Assembly (NCBI GenBank): GCA_019671135.1
Contig: JAHRHY010000005.1
Span: forward strand, 62,001-126,000
DNA length: 64,000 nucleotides
DNA from: Linnemannia hyalina
Taxonomy: Eukaryota; Mortierellomycota; Mortierellomycetes; Mortierellales; Mortierellaceae
Direction: 5' to 3'
The position numbers and the translations under genes were made by a program. Each line of letters begins with the position of its first letter. The first letter of the stretch is position 1. Positions 1-14,500 of the stretch are shown piece by piece. The notes under the pieces were generated by a model. That model was not told the DNA's origin, ran no database searches, and saw only the letters and a list, made by a program, of their open reading frames with translations.

Positions 1-2
1 CT

Positions 3-2527
<2,525 letters not shown>

Positions 2528-2676
2528 GTTGTCGGCCCTCGCTCTCCTCGAATGACATGAATGAGTGTCTGCAACCAGTTTCAGGTTGTATTGCTTATAC
2601 GTCCGTCTCTTTTACGTACTTTTTTTTCCAGCTCTACCTTTCTTTTTCGCACAATCAACTTCTTTTGCATGACAAC

Positions 2677-2682
2677 AATAAA
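2677..2682 (+). terminator. Polyadenylation-signal-like AATAAA after DBP2
   Basis: AATAAA 150 nt after the DBP2 stop, in the 242-bp convergent spacer shared with the sterol-transfer gene. Motif match only. Confidence 0.35.
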
Positions 2683-2769
2683 TAGCTTTCATCAAAGTTA
2701 CAAAAAAACGCTTGAATTAATATTGATACATGGGATGCTGCTAGAAGCAGCGACGAAAGTTGTTTCTAT

Positions 2770-5700
2770 CTATGAACGATGGTGGTGTTGGTGATGCGGG
2801 TGGTGAAGCTCCTTGCGGGCTAGTTCTAAAAGATTGAAAAGCTCTGTGATCTCCGTACGAAGGATGGCAGTTTGGATCTGTAGTGGGCCAAGAAGGGTCT
2901 CGTCGAGGAGGTGCTTTTGTGGGTTGTTGCTGTGGACTATTGGCGTTTTGGGTGCAGTGAATGATGATGCTGTGGATGTTGTTCTGGCAGAGGAAGAAGG
3001 CCGTTGAGAATGCTGTTGAGCTCTTCCGGGTACGAGTGATGAAAACGGCTTCCAGGAGTCAAGGTTTTCGACCCATTTCCTGTACATGGGATCATCTGAG
3101 TGAGAAGGGCGGCGCTTGTGGTGGTATGATGCTTGGAGAGGATGAAACTGGTGCCGAAAGACGTCCTCTTTCAGCTGAACGACCTCTACCATGGATGAGA
3201 CGACGCTGAAGAGGTGCCAGATGTTGAGTGCAGAGACCGCAAGGCCCAGGATCACGAAACCAAGAAGGATTTTTGACAGCCGTCGTGATGAGCTGTGTTG
3301 TTGAGTATAATCACGATCGTGGTCTTGCCTTCGTTGCCGTGGAACCGAGCGATCTTTGGGAAACGTCTCAGCCGACCTTGGTGATGCAGGAATCGAGGAT
3401 GCGGATGAGAAAGTGGAAACGGCAAAGGTGACTCGAGGCGATCCAGCCTTGTCAACAACTCGTGCAGTCCCGTGTCCAAATGTGAGTGTCGCTGGAGAGT
3501 TCAATCCTGGGGAAGGCATGGCACGCTGATACTGTGCATTCACAGTTGTTGGCGAACCGCGACTCACTCGGGATATGGTTCTCCGGACAAGATCGATCCA
3601 CGATGATGTAGGACTACTTGAGGACGAAGGCGGAAGGGGTGCAGCTGGCATTATGGGGGAGCTGGTGCCAGTGGATGCTGATAAAGGCGTCGAGATTGCG
3701 GTTTCTCGTTCAGGTGCCATTGGTACGATGGGGTAGGTAGGGGGCGTCAAAGATTGAATAAGGACAGTGAGGGCAGACTTCTTCTCCAATGGCAGCATTG
3801 GTGTGCTCAAGGGACTTTTCTGGGGCACAAAGGAAGATGCTCCCACCATCGATGGACGTGCAGAATCAAGAGAGAGACGAGGCAAACCGGCTGCGGCAGT
3901 TGACGATGGAGGGTGACGGAGAAACTGCTGAGAGAGGAGAGAGCGAGCGCGGCTCATCTCTTGTAGTCCAGGTTGTGTTGGTTCTTGGACGGTTACAGGG
4001 GTGTGGATCCTTTCGCTGTTTCTTGTAGCTTCGCGAGTGGAACAGAGAAATGGTCGCGGGAGTAAAGATGGGTGTGAGTCGTCCGAAGCAGACGTGCAAG
4101 CTCTAGTACCCAAGGCAAAATCTCTGATATCGGTGACAGGACTGACAACCAAGGAAGAGGAAGAGGATGAGGAAGGAGAGGAGGAAGTCGACTTTCTGGC
4201 TTCGTAAGAGGAAAGAAGGTGCTCTCGCTGGGACTCGACAAGCTGCTCAAACTGACGAATAAACTCCTTGTAGAACCCGCCCGATCCTTCGAGAGATCCG
4301 GCCTCGACCTTGCTGCTCCACATGATGGACCGCTTGAACTTGACCTCGGTAAAGCACTTGATCCTTGTCTGGCCCTCAGACTCCCAGGTCATACAGATCT
4401 GGTTCACGGTCGAAAAGTGGTCTCCATAGGGTACATTTGGTGTCTTGGACTCAGAATGCACCAAAATGGCGAAGGGTTCGTGTTGAGTGACCCTCTGAGT
4501 TTCAAAGCAGGCGGTAGACGTCTTTGCCACTACAACAGGGAAATGTTGTCAAGAGGAGATAAATAAGGGTCAAATAGCCATTCAGGGAATTCATTCTTTC
4601 CAATAGCATGCAGTTATATGGCAATTGGAGTCTTACACATGGGGACCTTAAAGGACACAGAGTACTCAAGTCTCCGTTGTTGATCCACCCAGCCCATATG
4701 ACCGACCCTGTCGCCATCCTGCAGTTGGTCCTCATGCTGCCATGGCATAATGAGAATGTCCGTCGACCCATCCTTGATACGATGAGTTTCGCACCCCAGA
4801 TTGTCGCCAAGTCCGGCTCCTGCACCTGAAAACAAGATTTCGAAACACAGATCAACCGGCAATGGGACCACCGTCGAGACAACCGCGTTCTTGTAATGCC
4901 GAGAACACCCGCAAGAAACGGGACCTGAGGGCAGAGGAGGTGTCGAAAAGTTACCAGGATTGGTGTTCGCTTTGCTGCTGATTGTGTTCATCATGATTGC
5001 TTGTCCAGATGTCGTGCCTCTCTCATCGGGCGCGAACTTAAGTCCATCATTGCTCTTCCCGCGAATATGCTTTGTCATGCCGTATGTGCTCCCAGGCTTC
5101 CCGTCCGTTTGTACAGTCGAGAGTGAGCGCGATACCTTGGTTGTTGTTAAGGATGGGGAAATGAGGGTGGATGGAGGAGTTGATGCCATGAGAGCTTCGT
5201 CCTGTCGTTGGGCCGCAAGCAAAGGTGAATCTCGGAAGGTAGAAAATTGTGTGGTAGTCACAGCAGTAGCGGCGAGTGAAACGTGGACAGGCGATGGAGT
5301 AACATCATCCCGATGATCCTGCGCTGCTTCTGAGCTAGAGTCTGAAAAGTTGCCGCCTCCTCCACTCTCGCTTTTCTTCCACTTGTGGACTAGACTTGAG
5401 CGTCGTTGAAGGAACCCAATCAGTCCGGATGTCAGCTCCTGCTTGTCGGAGGATCCGATACTGGCAACCGACCCTCTCCGACTCTCAGAGACTGATCCTG
5501 GTATTCCGGAGGATTGAGAAGGGTGAACGCTGCCTGCTCCCGTTGCTGCAGCTGCAGCTCGCCAGGAACCGATATGCTCGTGTGAAACGGGAGTTGAGGG
5601 GCGGATCAAGGACGTCGAGGCTCGCTCTCGAAGATGGGATCGATCCAGATTCTCAGAGCTTGAGAACACCTCGTCCGATATCACCGAATACGTCCTTGGG

Positions 5701-7560
5701 ACCTTGTGTCTGTCCAGTATGGTCCATGGCTTTACACGGCTGTCGAGCTCAAGAGTGGAGCCTCTGCCGTTCCCACTGTCAGCCAGTCCAACCAAGTTCA
5801 TTTCGGAACCTCCTGGGGACTCGAACTGTGGCGTTGGCAGACCACTGGTGCAGGCACTCCTTTGAAAGTGGCGTTGGGCTTGCCAATTCCTCTCAATCTC
5901 TGCGAATGCCTGTTCCCGACTCATAAGACTGGTGAGGACGTAATCCTTTGTTGTTGCCGGGATGTTTGGCTCAGCTGCGCCTGCATCGTTGTTGTTGGTG
6001 TTGGTGTTTCCTTTTGTCTCCTGGGAATTCCGTACTGCGGAGGTAGGAGGATTCGTCTCTACTATCGACACGCGCAGTCTAATGGAGCTCGGAAAAACTC
6101 CCATCTTCTTCTCTCGTTCAATCAGCACCAAGTCTCGATAGTCGATAATGACCTTGACAGTCTTGCCAAAGTGCTTTCCGTAAAAGCAGACATGGGTTGC
6201 TGCAACGTAGAGTGTGCCCTGCCAGAGGATTTCTCGCTCTAGTGCACATGAATAATCGTGGAAATGACCTTGGCAGGCCAATGTCGTCGTTGAGGATGTC
6301 GTGGAAAAAACTGAGGAAGCCAATGTGCTCAAGGTGTTCGAAGCTGACAGGGAGGTGGATCCAGGCGTGAGAGGGTGCTCAGGAGGAGTGTGGGGGGGCG
6401 TCGCTAGACAAGGCAAACAATAGGCAGCGGGAACCTTGGTCAAATCTGCGAGTTCTGGGAAAGCACGAATGAATCGTTTCTGGGATTTTGACAGACTTGT
6501 TTGGACGCCCGGAGACCCTTGGCTGAAGTATTCGGACTGTGGGCGCCAGGGAAGTCCCAGGGTGAAGTTTGGCCGGCGAGTGGTCGGTCGTGCTGGAGAT
6601 GTGGGCGTGGGAGTGCCCGCTCGGCTGCTGTCTAGACTGAGAGGAGGGGCGCTTTGGGAAGCGTCCTGCTCGAGACTTGCTCTACTGCCGTCTGGAGATG
6701 ATAATGATGAATTTTTACACTGTTAGTGGTGTTTGACTTCGTCGTGTCACATAAAGTAATGATGTAAGCCTTCCTCAGTCCCTTACTGTTACTCCTTTGG
6801 GAGGATGATCCAGCACTCCCATCAAAGAACCGCCCGAGCTCGAGGCTTTTGCGCCGAATGATGTTCTTGAGAGGGTTGGCCTTTCCTAAGGATCCCGTAC
6901 TTGACGATCGGACAGGGGCGGCCGTGTTGTGACCCACCACCACTTTTTCTGTAGCTGATGGAGGCGGGACGACCATGAATTTTGTTCGATCCTGACCAGA
7001 TGCTGGTGGGTCTGTTGCTGCAGTGGTGATGATGGCGGTGCTGTTGATAGTGGGTCTAGATCGTTTCCTTAGGAAGCCCAGGACCTTTTGAGCAGGCCTA
7101 AGTGTCGTAGATCCTGTGTTTGAGGCTGATCCTTTAGGCTCAATGGCGCTACTCGAGCTCGAATTCTGCGTTCGACTCTAACAAAGGAGGGAAGGGGAAG
7201 AGTGCAAAATGAAAGGGGTGAAGATCGGTTAATAATAGTTACAAACTATGTGGTAATCTAGCGATAAGAAGGGAGTTGAAGAGGTTTCGTTGGAGGGTAA
7301 CGGGCAGAGTGAGGAAACAACAAGAGGAAGATGGTGACCGAGGGCACAAAAGGAGTGATTAGCGAAATCAGGAGAGCGTTCCTTCGCCTTGCCTCAGAAG
7401 GAGCATTCAGGGGGTGGAGCGAAAAAGAACGGTGATAGGAAAAGTGGTGCAATTGGATAACGGGATCGATGACAAGTGTAAGGGAAGGAGGGCATTGCAT
7501 GTTGTTATCATTGTTGTTATTGGTGTTGTTGATAATAGTTGTTATTCAGCTTACGGCCAT
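2770..7560 (-). CDS. GRAM-VASt domain protein, Lam/Ltc/Ysp (Aster-like) sterol transporter
   Basis: Predicted ER membrane protein moving sterol at membrane contact sites. Model: 7555-7560, 6787-7177, 4637-6691, 2770-4529, giving 1403 aa. The GRAM domain is in exon 3 (SCALEREILWQGTLYVAATH). The VASt domain starts near VVSTVVPLPVDLCFEILF and continues across the last intron to WESEGQTRIKC and FKRSIMWSSKVE. A single C-terminal TM helix (LLGFVILGLAVSALNIWHLF) is followed by a soluble tail. Long Ser/Thr/Pro-rich linkers separate the domains, as is usual for fungal Lam proteins. The N-terminus is the weak point: a coding exon of only ATGGCC followed by GTAAGC fits phase 0 with the acceptor at 7178, but another upstream exon is possible. 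The member (Lam1-6 type) cannot be assigned. Confidence 0.88.
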
Positions 7561-10500
7561 GATGACTGGTGAGCAGGCGTGAGAGCCTTCAAGGATCAGG
7601 TGGCGGACAATTGGTCGCTGTATCCAGCTCGGGTCGAGCACAGAGGATAAACGAAATAGTAGGTAGGTTGAATTGGGAGGGTTTTTTAGGGTATGGTGCT
7701 TTGGTTAGGTTGAAGGTAGGACGAGAGACCAAGGAACAAAAAAGGAGTGGTGTAGGTTTGCTTTTTGAAATGGATTGAATGGAGGTCTGGTGTCACAAAA
7801 GGGATGGATGTCGAATCAGGGTGTGGGTTGGGTTGTGGAGAAGGGAGGCGTCAGATTGTGGTAGGTGGAGGAGGTGTGTCGAATCAGAGGGGGATTACAG
7901 AGAGAGAGATGAGTGACGAGCAATTGAGGGAGGAGAAGGAAAGTGAATGAGTGAATGAATGAATGATGTATGAGGAAAGGAGAGGAAAGGGGAGGGGAAG
8001 GCCATGGGTTGAGGAGGCGGGGAGGAGAGACAAGAGAGAAAGAGAGACGAGCGAGAAAGAGAGACGAGAGAGAAAGAAATACGAGTAAAGAAGAGAAGGT
8101 GCTGTATCAAGGGAAAATAACAAGGTTGGACGAGGATAAGAGTTGGGAAAAAGGAAAAAGTGGGCTGATGGGCTATTGCTATTGTGTCGAGTGGACAGCA
8201 TGGAGAGCATGGACAACTTGGACGCAGGAAGAAGACGGGAGGGGTAGAGGGGTGAGGGGTGTAGAGACAGAGACAGAGAGACAGAGACACATACATCACA
8301 CAAAGTATGCAACCCATAGCACAAGGCAGGGCCAACTGCAGTCTTCAGTCTCCCTTGAAAAGGACAGGGGGAGGAGGAAAAGGAAGAAGCGGTATCATGT
8401 CATGTCGTGTCATGCCATGCCATGCCGTGTCATGTCCTGTCCTTTTCTCTCTGTCTATCTTATGCAATGGGCAACTTTACTCGCAATAACCTTTTTGCAA
8501 AGTGTGTACAACAAAGGTACATGTATTACAGCTTGCCTGGTGTTCGCTATGTGGTCGTGTGAGTGAATGTGGGTAAGGGAGAGAGATTGAGATTGAGATT
8601 GAAATGAAAGGCTCAGATCGTGGACAAGAGGTCGGTCTCTGAGTGGTCGATCTATTCACCACCTGTTCTCTCTCTGCATTGACACCCGCTCTCGTGGTAT
8701 TATTATTATTATGTTGTTGTTGTTGTTGTGGTTGTTGTCATTGTCCAACTGGGGTGGACGCTTACTTTTCTGTTTAAACCTGGGAGTGTGGAAGAATAGC
8801 TGTAAAGGATAAGGGAGAAGAAAGAAAAGAAACAGTGGCACAGTGGCCAACACTTGCGGGAATGAAGAAACAAGAAAACAGTACATACCTGGAACACACC
8901 AGGGAATGACACCATGTTCCGTGGTACCCATGGCCTATCCTTCTATTATCTTTTTTATACCTTTTCTATTCCTCCAACTATTGTTTTCTTTGGGCGATTC
9001 TTGACCACTCTATCTCTTCCCTTGAAATAGGGAGTGCTCAGGGAAAGAAGTGCCTTCAAGCCATCGACATCCCACCCCATGTTAATATGTATGAAAAACA
9101 AGGGTCAAAATAACGCAAGACAAAAAAGTGTCTCCATTGGGTACGTACCTCTCTCTCTCTCTCTGTCTCTCATCGACCCCGGATTCGTATCCCATTTTTC
9201 GCACTCACACACACGGACACACCTGTGCATACAAACATGCAAAAAATGCATGGGCCAAGAGTCGGGACAAAGAAAAAACAGGAATGCATCATGCGCTCCT
9301 GAGATAAAAAAATGGCTCAACATCCATCTTCCTTGAAATTATAACAAAAGCGGAAAAGGATGTACTTCATCTACATATTCCACAGGACTCCACGGCAAAG
9401 TCTTGTCTACGTACTCCACAGTCTCCTGTCCACGCCATACCATGTGTTTAACCTTCTACGTCATTACTTTTTTTATCGTGACGGAGGAAGACGAGAAAGA
9501 AGGAGGAGGTTGGAAGGGGGGAGAATGAGATCCCCAACATGCATTTACTCAAGCTATTCTTCAGGCGAGAACATCTATATTTCAATGTGATGGTGGCCTC
9601 GTTGAGAAGAATAGGACGACAAAGAAGAGGGAAAAATAATAGGAGAGAGACGGTAGAATGTGATTGGTTGACGCGTAGTGGCCTGAGAGTAGTCCCTTTC
9701 CTAGCAAAGACGAGGGACAGCTTCTTTGGGACTTTATTTTTTTTTCAATGTGAACAAGAGACAAGATAAGGGTACGGAGGCACATTGAAATCAAGATTTT
9801 TACGACTGAACTGTGCACTGTAAAATAATTGTTATCTACATGTAGACCGATCTAACGACTGTAAGATGGGTTGGGTCCCACTCCATACGAAGCAGGAGTG
9901 AACCGCTGAGAATAGAAACAAAGGAAGAGAGAACAAGAGAACGAAGAATAATGGCGTACAGGCATGGAAGCATATATGTTTGTAGGTGATTGTTCCTGGA
10001 GTTCCTGGATGTTTCTGATGTTTCATCAGTTGATGGGATGTGGTTGTGTGTTAGAGAGAGTGTTCCTTGAAATGATAAAACCTTAATTTGCCGCAATGTC
10101 GCACAGACGGACTGGGATGTATGTGAGCCGGGTTGGGGTGGGGTCCTTCTACTAGCGTGCTGACTGATGCAAATTAGAACACAGGGCGGCAGTCTTTATT
10201 TAAAGACACAACGACATAGAACAGGTGGGCGCCAGGGCGGGAAAGGAAAAAAGAGAAAGAGTATAATGGACGACAATAGAAACAGGAACATACACAAAAA
10301 GGGTAGAAAAAAATAGAACAAGGGCTGTCCTGTCGTTCTATATCCGGATGGGAGGTGTGGAGCGTGCTGACCAAGAGAAGGAGCGAAGGCTTACAAAGAC
10401 AGACACATGTACTTGAATGGCGTGGGGGGTGGTGTCAGAAATAGCAGGTGGGGGAATGTGCCTTAAGGTAGGACAAAGGGTAAGAGAGGATGATGGGGAC

Positions 10501-11588
10501 AGTGTGGACAACCTCTCTCTCCGAGGGGAAGAGAACACCACAACAACAGCAACAACTGGTTGGCTGGACTAGTGCTAATTCTCTGGGCGTAATAACCGTA
10601 CTACTTTTCAGACTAAAAAACTGCTTCTCTTCGCTAAACAGATTGACACACTCGAGGGGTAAGAAGAACAACCACGAGAGCCCTCTTTATTGTAGTATTT
10701 ATTCTTTGTGTACAGTACATGTTTCCACATCCAAGCGAGAATAGGGATAAGCATCTATGCTAAAAGAACAAGAAATAGAAATGAAGGAGCAAAAGTAAGA
10801 AGACGATGAAGACGTGAGAGGAGGAGTGAGTGTCTCTATGCGACAAGGAGCCAAGAAACAAGTCGCTCCTTCTTCTTCTCCTTGTTCTCCTTCTAACACC
10901 TTGTGTGTCATGTTGTATGTGTGTGCAATGTGTCAATTGTCGATGCACATCAGCCAACTTCCTTTTCCTTTTGTTCTTTGACTCTTTCTCTTCCGTCTTG
11001 TCTTTCCTCGACCCCTTTTTGACACTCTACAATACCCATTGTGTTGTGTTCAGCCGCTATTGTTATCCCCCTCTAGCCATCTCGCCCCCTTTTCTCTTTT
11101 CTTTCCCTCCTTCCTCTTATTCTTCTCCTTCCTTCTTATTCTTCTTCATCACCCATTTCGTCCATCTTCCACCCATCCCTCCTCTCCCTCCCCTCCCCTC
11201 CCTTCCCTCCCTCTTTCTCCTTCTCCTCATCAGTCATCCTCCCCGACCTCCCCTACCCGCCACCCCTGTCCTTCTTCCTCGTCATCCTCTTCACGCCCCT
11301 CTCCACACCACATAACTACTAATTACCTCCACGAAACATTGACGAACTCGGGTCCCTTTCCCTCCCATCCTTCCGACGCCTCGACTTGCGTCCGCCTCAA
11401 ACTCGAACACAACAACCATCAACTTTCAGGGTGGCACTTTCCTTCCACTTCATTCATCACCATCAGCTCCATCATCACCATCCATTCCTTCCTCCCTTCC
11501 TTCCTTCCATCTCTTCCTTTCTTTCATCTTCATCTCTCCCACTTGTCGCTCGCCACTCGTCACTCGCCGATAATAAAAAGTTCACGCC
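7561..11588. other. 4.0-kb divergent intergenic region, low-complexity, no gene seen
   Basis: Lies between two divergent genes. It holds purine/pyrimidine-skewed simple sequence: GA-rich 7860-8095, AG/AC-rich 8235-8300, CATG-type repeats 8393-8445, TTA then TTG triplets 8699-8735, a short CT run 9149-9171, and long CT-rich tracts 11090-11240 and 11480-11560 that probably belong to the leader or core promoter of the RhoGAP gene. Open frames here are short, compositionally biased and show no domain. I see no tRNA or other RNA gene. Confidence 0.6.
8393..8445. repeat. CATGT/CATGC short tandem repeats
   Basis: Imperfect tandem units of 5 nt (catgt, cgtgt, catgc) in the intergenic region, about ten copies. 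They give many overlapping CATG sites. No coding role is apparent. Confidence 0.7.
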
Positions 11589-14500
11589 ATGGAAGAACAG
11601 GACCCCGTCTGTATCGGCTGTCACCGCTCTATTGAAGAAGGCAGCGTTGTTGCCTTTGGAGAGGGCTTGTGGCATGTCCAATGGCAAGTATACAACAGTA
11701 ATTGGCAGAACTTAAGAGGCCAAGGAAAAGAGAAGAGAGAGGAAAGAAGAAAGGAGAGGGTGAAGAAGTGGACGTGAGAAAATGGAGGATCGTAGCATTA
11801 TGACATTGAATGAACTCAAAAAAGGGAAAAAGAAAGAAGATACATTATTTGTAACATAAGCACAGGCATAGTCGATTGATTGCATAATAATTGTCTCCGA
11901 ATGCTAACAATGCTCGTCCCCTCTCTGACTATCTTGACCCGACTGCTTTGAACCGACTTGTAGCTTTCGGTGCGCAAAGTGCAAGGGCCGAGTGGAATGC
12001 GACAGCAACTTGCTTCTACTCTCGGATGGAAGCCCAATCTGTGAGCAATGCTCGTACAGCTGCAGCTCTTGTCGGAGACCCATCCTGGACGAGGCGATCA
12101 TGACTGGTAAACTTGTCTTCCTCTCGCAAATTTAACCCACCCACTCTTTTTTTTGTTGCATGGTAGTAATACCGGTATTTGCATCCAAACACGACAAGAA
12201 CCTTCTTGAAGTTTGCTCATATGGCCGTCTGCTAACCCGCTGATTTCAACATTTATTTTCCTTGAATATTATTGTGTAACGACAGGTGATGAGGCATATC
12301 ATGCAGATTGCTTCCGATGCACACAGTGCGACTCCAAGATTGACGACCTGGTCTTTGCAAAGACATCGCAGGGCATCTACTGTATGAAATGCCACCAAGA
12401 GCGAAAGGAGGCCAAGAGGCAACGAGAGGAGCGTGAACGTATGGAACGGGCCGAGAAGATGATGGAGAAACTGCTGCCAACCATTCCCGAAGGAGAGGTA
12501 AGGACAGCAACAATATAGCAGCGACAACTAGCTCAAAATGGATGGTGCAATGCTCAGACCTACTCTTCTGAACACGCACACGTGTGCCATGTATGATACT
12601 TTAGACACATGTATCGCCATGCTCTCTCCCTCTCTCTTTGTCATGCGCTCTTTGGGTGGATGGATGAAAACAAAAAAATGTTCGTGCTCTGTGCGCATGA
12701 TGACAAGAGGATGAGATGAGGACGAGAAAGTTTCCATTCTTATCATGGCTACATAGACACTAACGGGTCGCACCCCTCCTTTTCCTTTCGTTTTCCACTC
12801 TTGCCTTCTAGAAACCAACTGCAGCTTCAACTTACAGGAACCAGTCGTATGAGAAGCACCAGCAGCCTGCCTTGCCATCCAATGGAATCGCCCACACCAA
12901 CAATGATTTGCCAAGGTACCCTCAGCCAAAACTGCCAATGCACGAGCCGCTCTCCAATGGAAGCTATGGTCACGGTGGGCCCAGCTTCGCACCTTCCATC
13001 CGATCTGACGGTCGCCCAAAGACCAACGGACCTAGTCTGCCGTCTCTCGATGTTGGACCACCATTGCTCCCGCCTCTCACTTTCGGACTCGATGACATTG
13101 CCATTAGCTCTGGTGGCTTTGATCTTGGGGATATGCTCAGTACTCCTGGGACCAAGGATACAAGTCAAGGTTCTTCAACGATCAGCTCTCCGACTCCCTC
13201 GGTGAAGGAGGTAGAGATTGTTAAGAGCTCGGATCCCAGCTCCTACCGACTTAGTATTAGTCGTGCTAGCGCCCGGTTAAGCATGTCGTCTCCCACCAGC
13301 AGCGACAAATCGGGTGTAGAGGACGAAGTCAAGACGCTGTCAGATATTCCAGAGCACAAACCAGTCGACACCCCATTGTTGTCGCTCCCTGACGACCTTG
13401 CAGAGGTAAGGAAAAAATCAGCCTGTTCTGGCTATTGAATGCCTCATCCGTTGACGTTGTCGAGGCATCGTATAGACATACATATATTTACCACAATTTT
13501 TTTGCCAATCATAGGACGATGGAATGAGTTACAGCGAGGCACTTAACTTGGTGCGGGAGTTGCGCTTGGAGGTTGCCAAGCATAATCCAGCCAGTCCACT
13601 CCTCTATGGCACACCCCAGCTTCACTTTGGTCTTTTGAAGGAGAAGGTCGACAAGCTCACTCAGAAGCACACCGAACTCGAGAAATCAATTCGCGACATG
13701 TACATTGAAAAGGACCTTCTTGGTATGGATTTGGAAGCCATGAACGACGAACTTGCGTAAGTCCACATTTATTTTCAGTTATCTTCGTTTTAAAGTTGTC
13801 ACTGTATTGAACTCAACGTTAATCACTCAAAAACACCACTATTAACGCTTAATAGTGCAAAGGAGGAGGCGTCAGCGGTCAATACCTCGGACAGCTTGAA
13901 GCCTCGGCCTGTGACCCACAATTTCAGGTTGAGCACGAGCCATGACCTGATGAAACAATCGTACCAGGTCGAGGTGAAGGCGCTTCAGGACCAAAAGGAA
14001 CTGCTTCAGCAAGAGATTCATGCCTTTGTCGAGACGCGTGATCGGGTCCTTGATGAGATGCAGATTCTGAGCGTAAGGAATGCAGAACTCTCGACCATCA
14101 ACAATGACATGATGAGAGAATTGCAGGGACGGAAGGACGCAAAGGCTGCCCCGGCTGCTCCTTCTTCATCCTTCAATTTGACGTCATTCACTGGAAAGAT
14201 GAGGCGGCAGAGGCAAATGAGTGGAGGCAATCAACAGGAGCTCAAGGCACAGAACCTCGTCGCTGGAAGCAATGAATCGACTCTCTCGTTCGTTTCGACC
14301 AACTCTGACGGGGCGTCATCCAGGTCTCAGCAAGGATTGAAGAGCAAGAAGGAGGACAGGCAGGAAGACATCTTTGGAGAGGATATTGTGGCGCCCAAGA
14401 AGTTCAACTGGAAGAAGGGCACCATCAACACGATGAACACCAGTGTCAACACCGTTAAGACCGTTGGGGCGATGTTTGGAAAGTTGCTTGTTGAAGGTCC

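Noticed and set aside
7884..8566. Long open frames on both strands in the 4-kb spacer
   Set aside because: Composed of Arg/Glu or Ser/Leu/Pro runs from GA/CT-rich DNA; no domain, no splice logic, and all frames stay open because of base skew.
10830..11635. Ser/Pro/Phe-rich open frames before the RhoGAP gene
   Set aside because: CT-rich leader sequence; composition explains the lack of stops.
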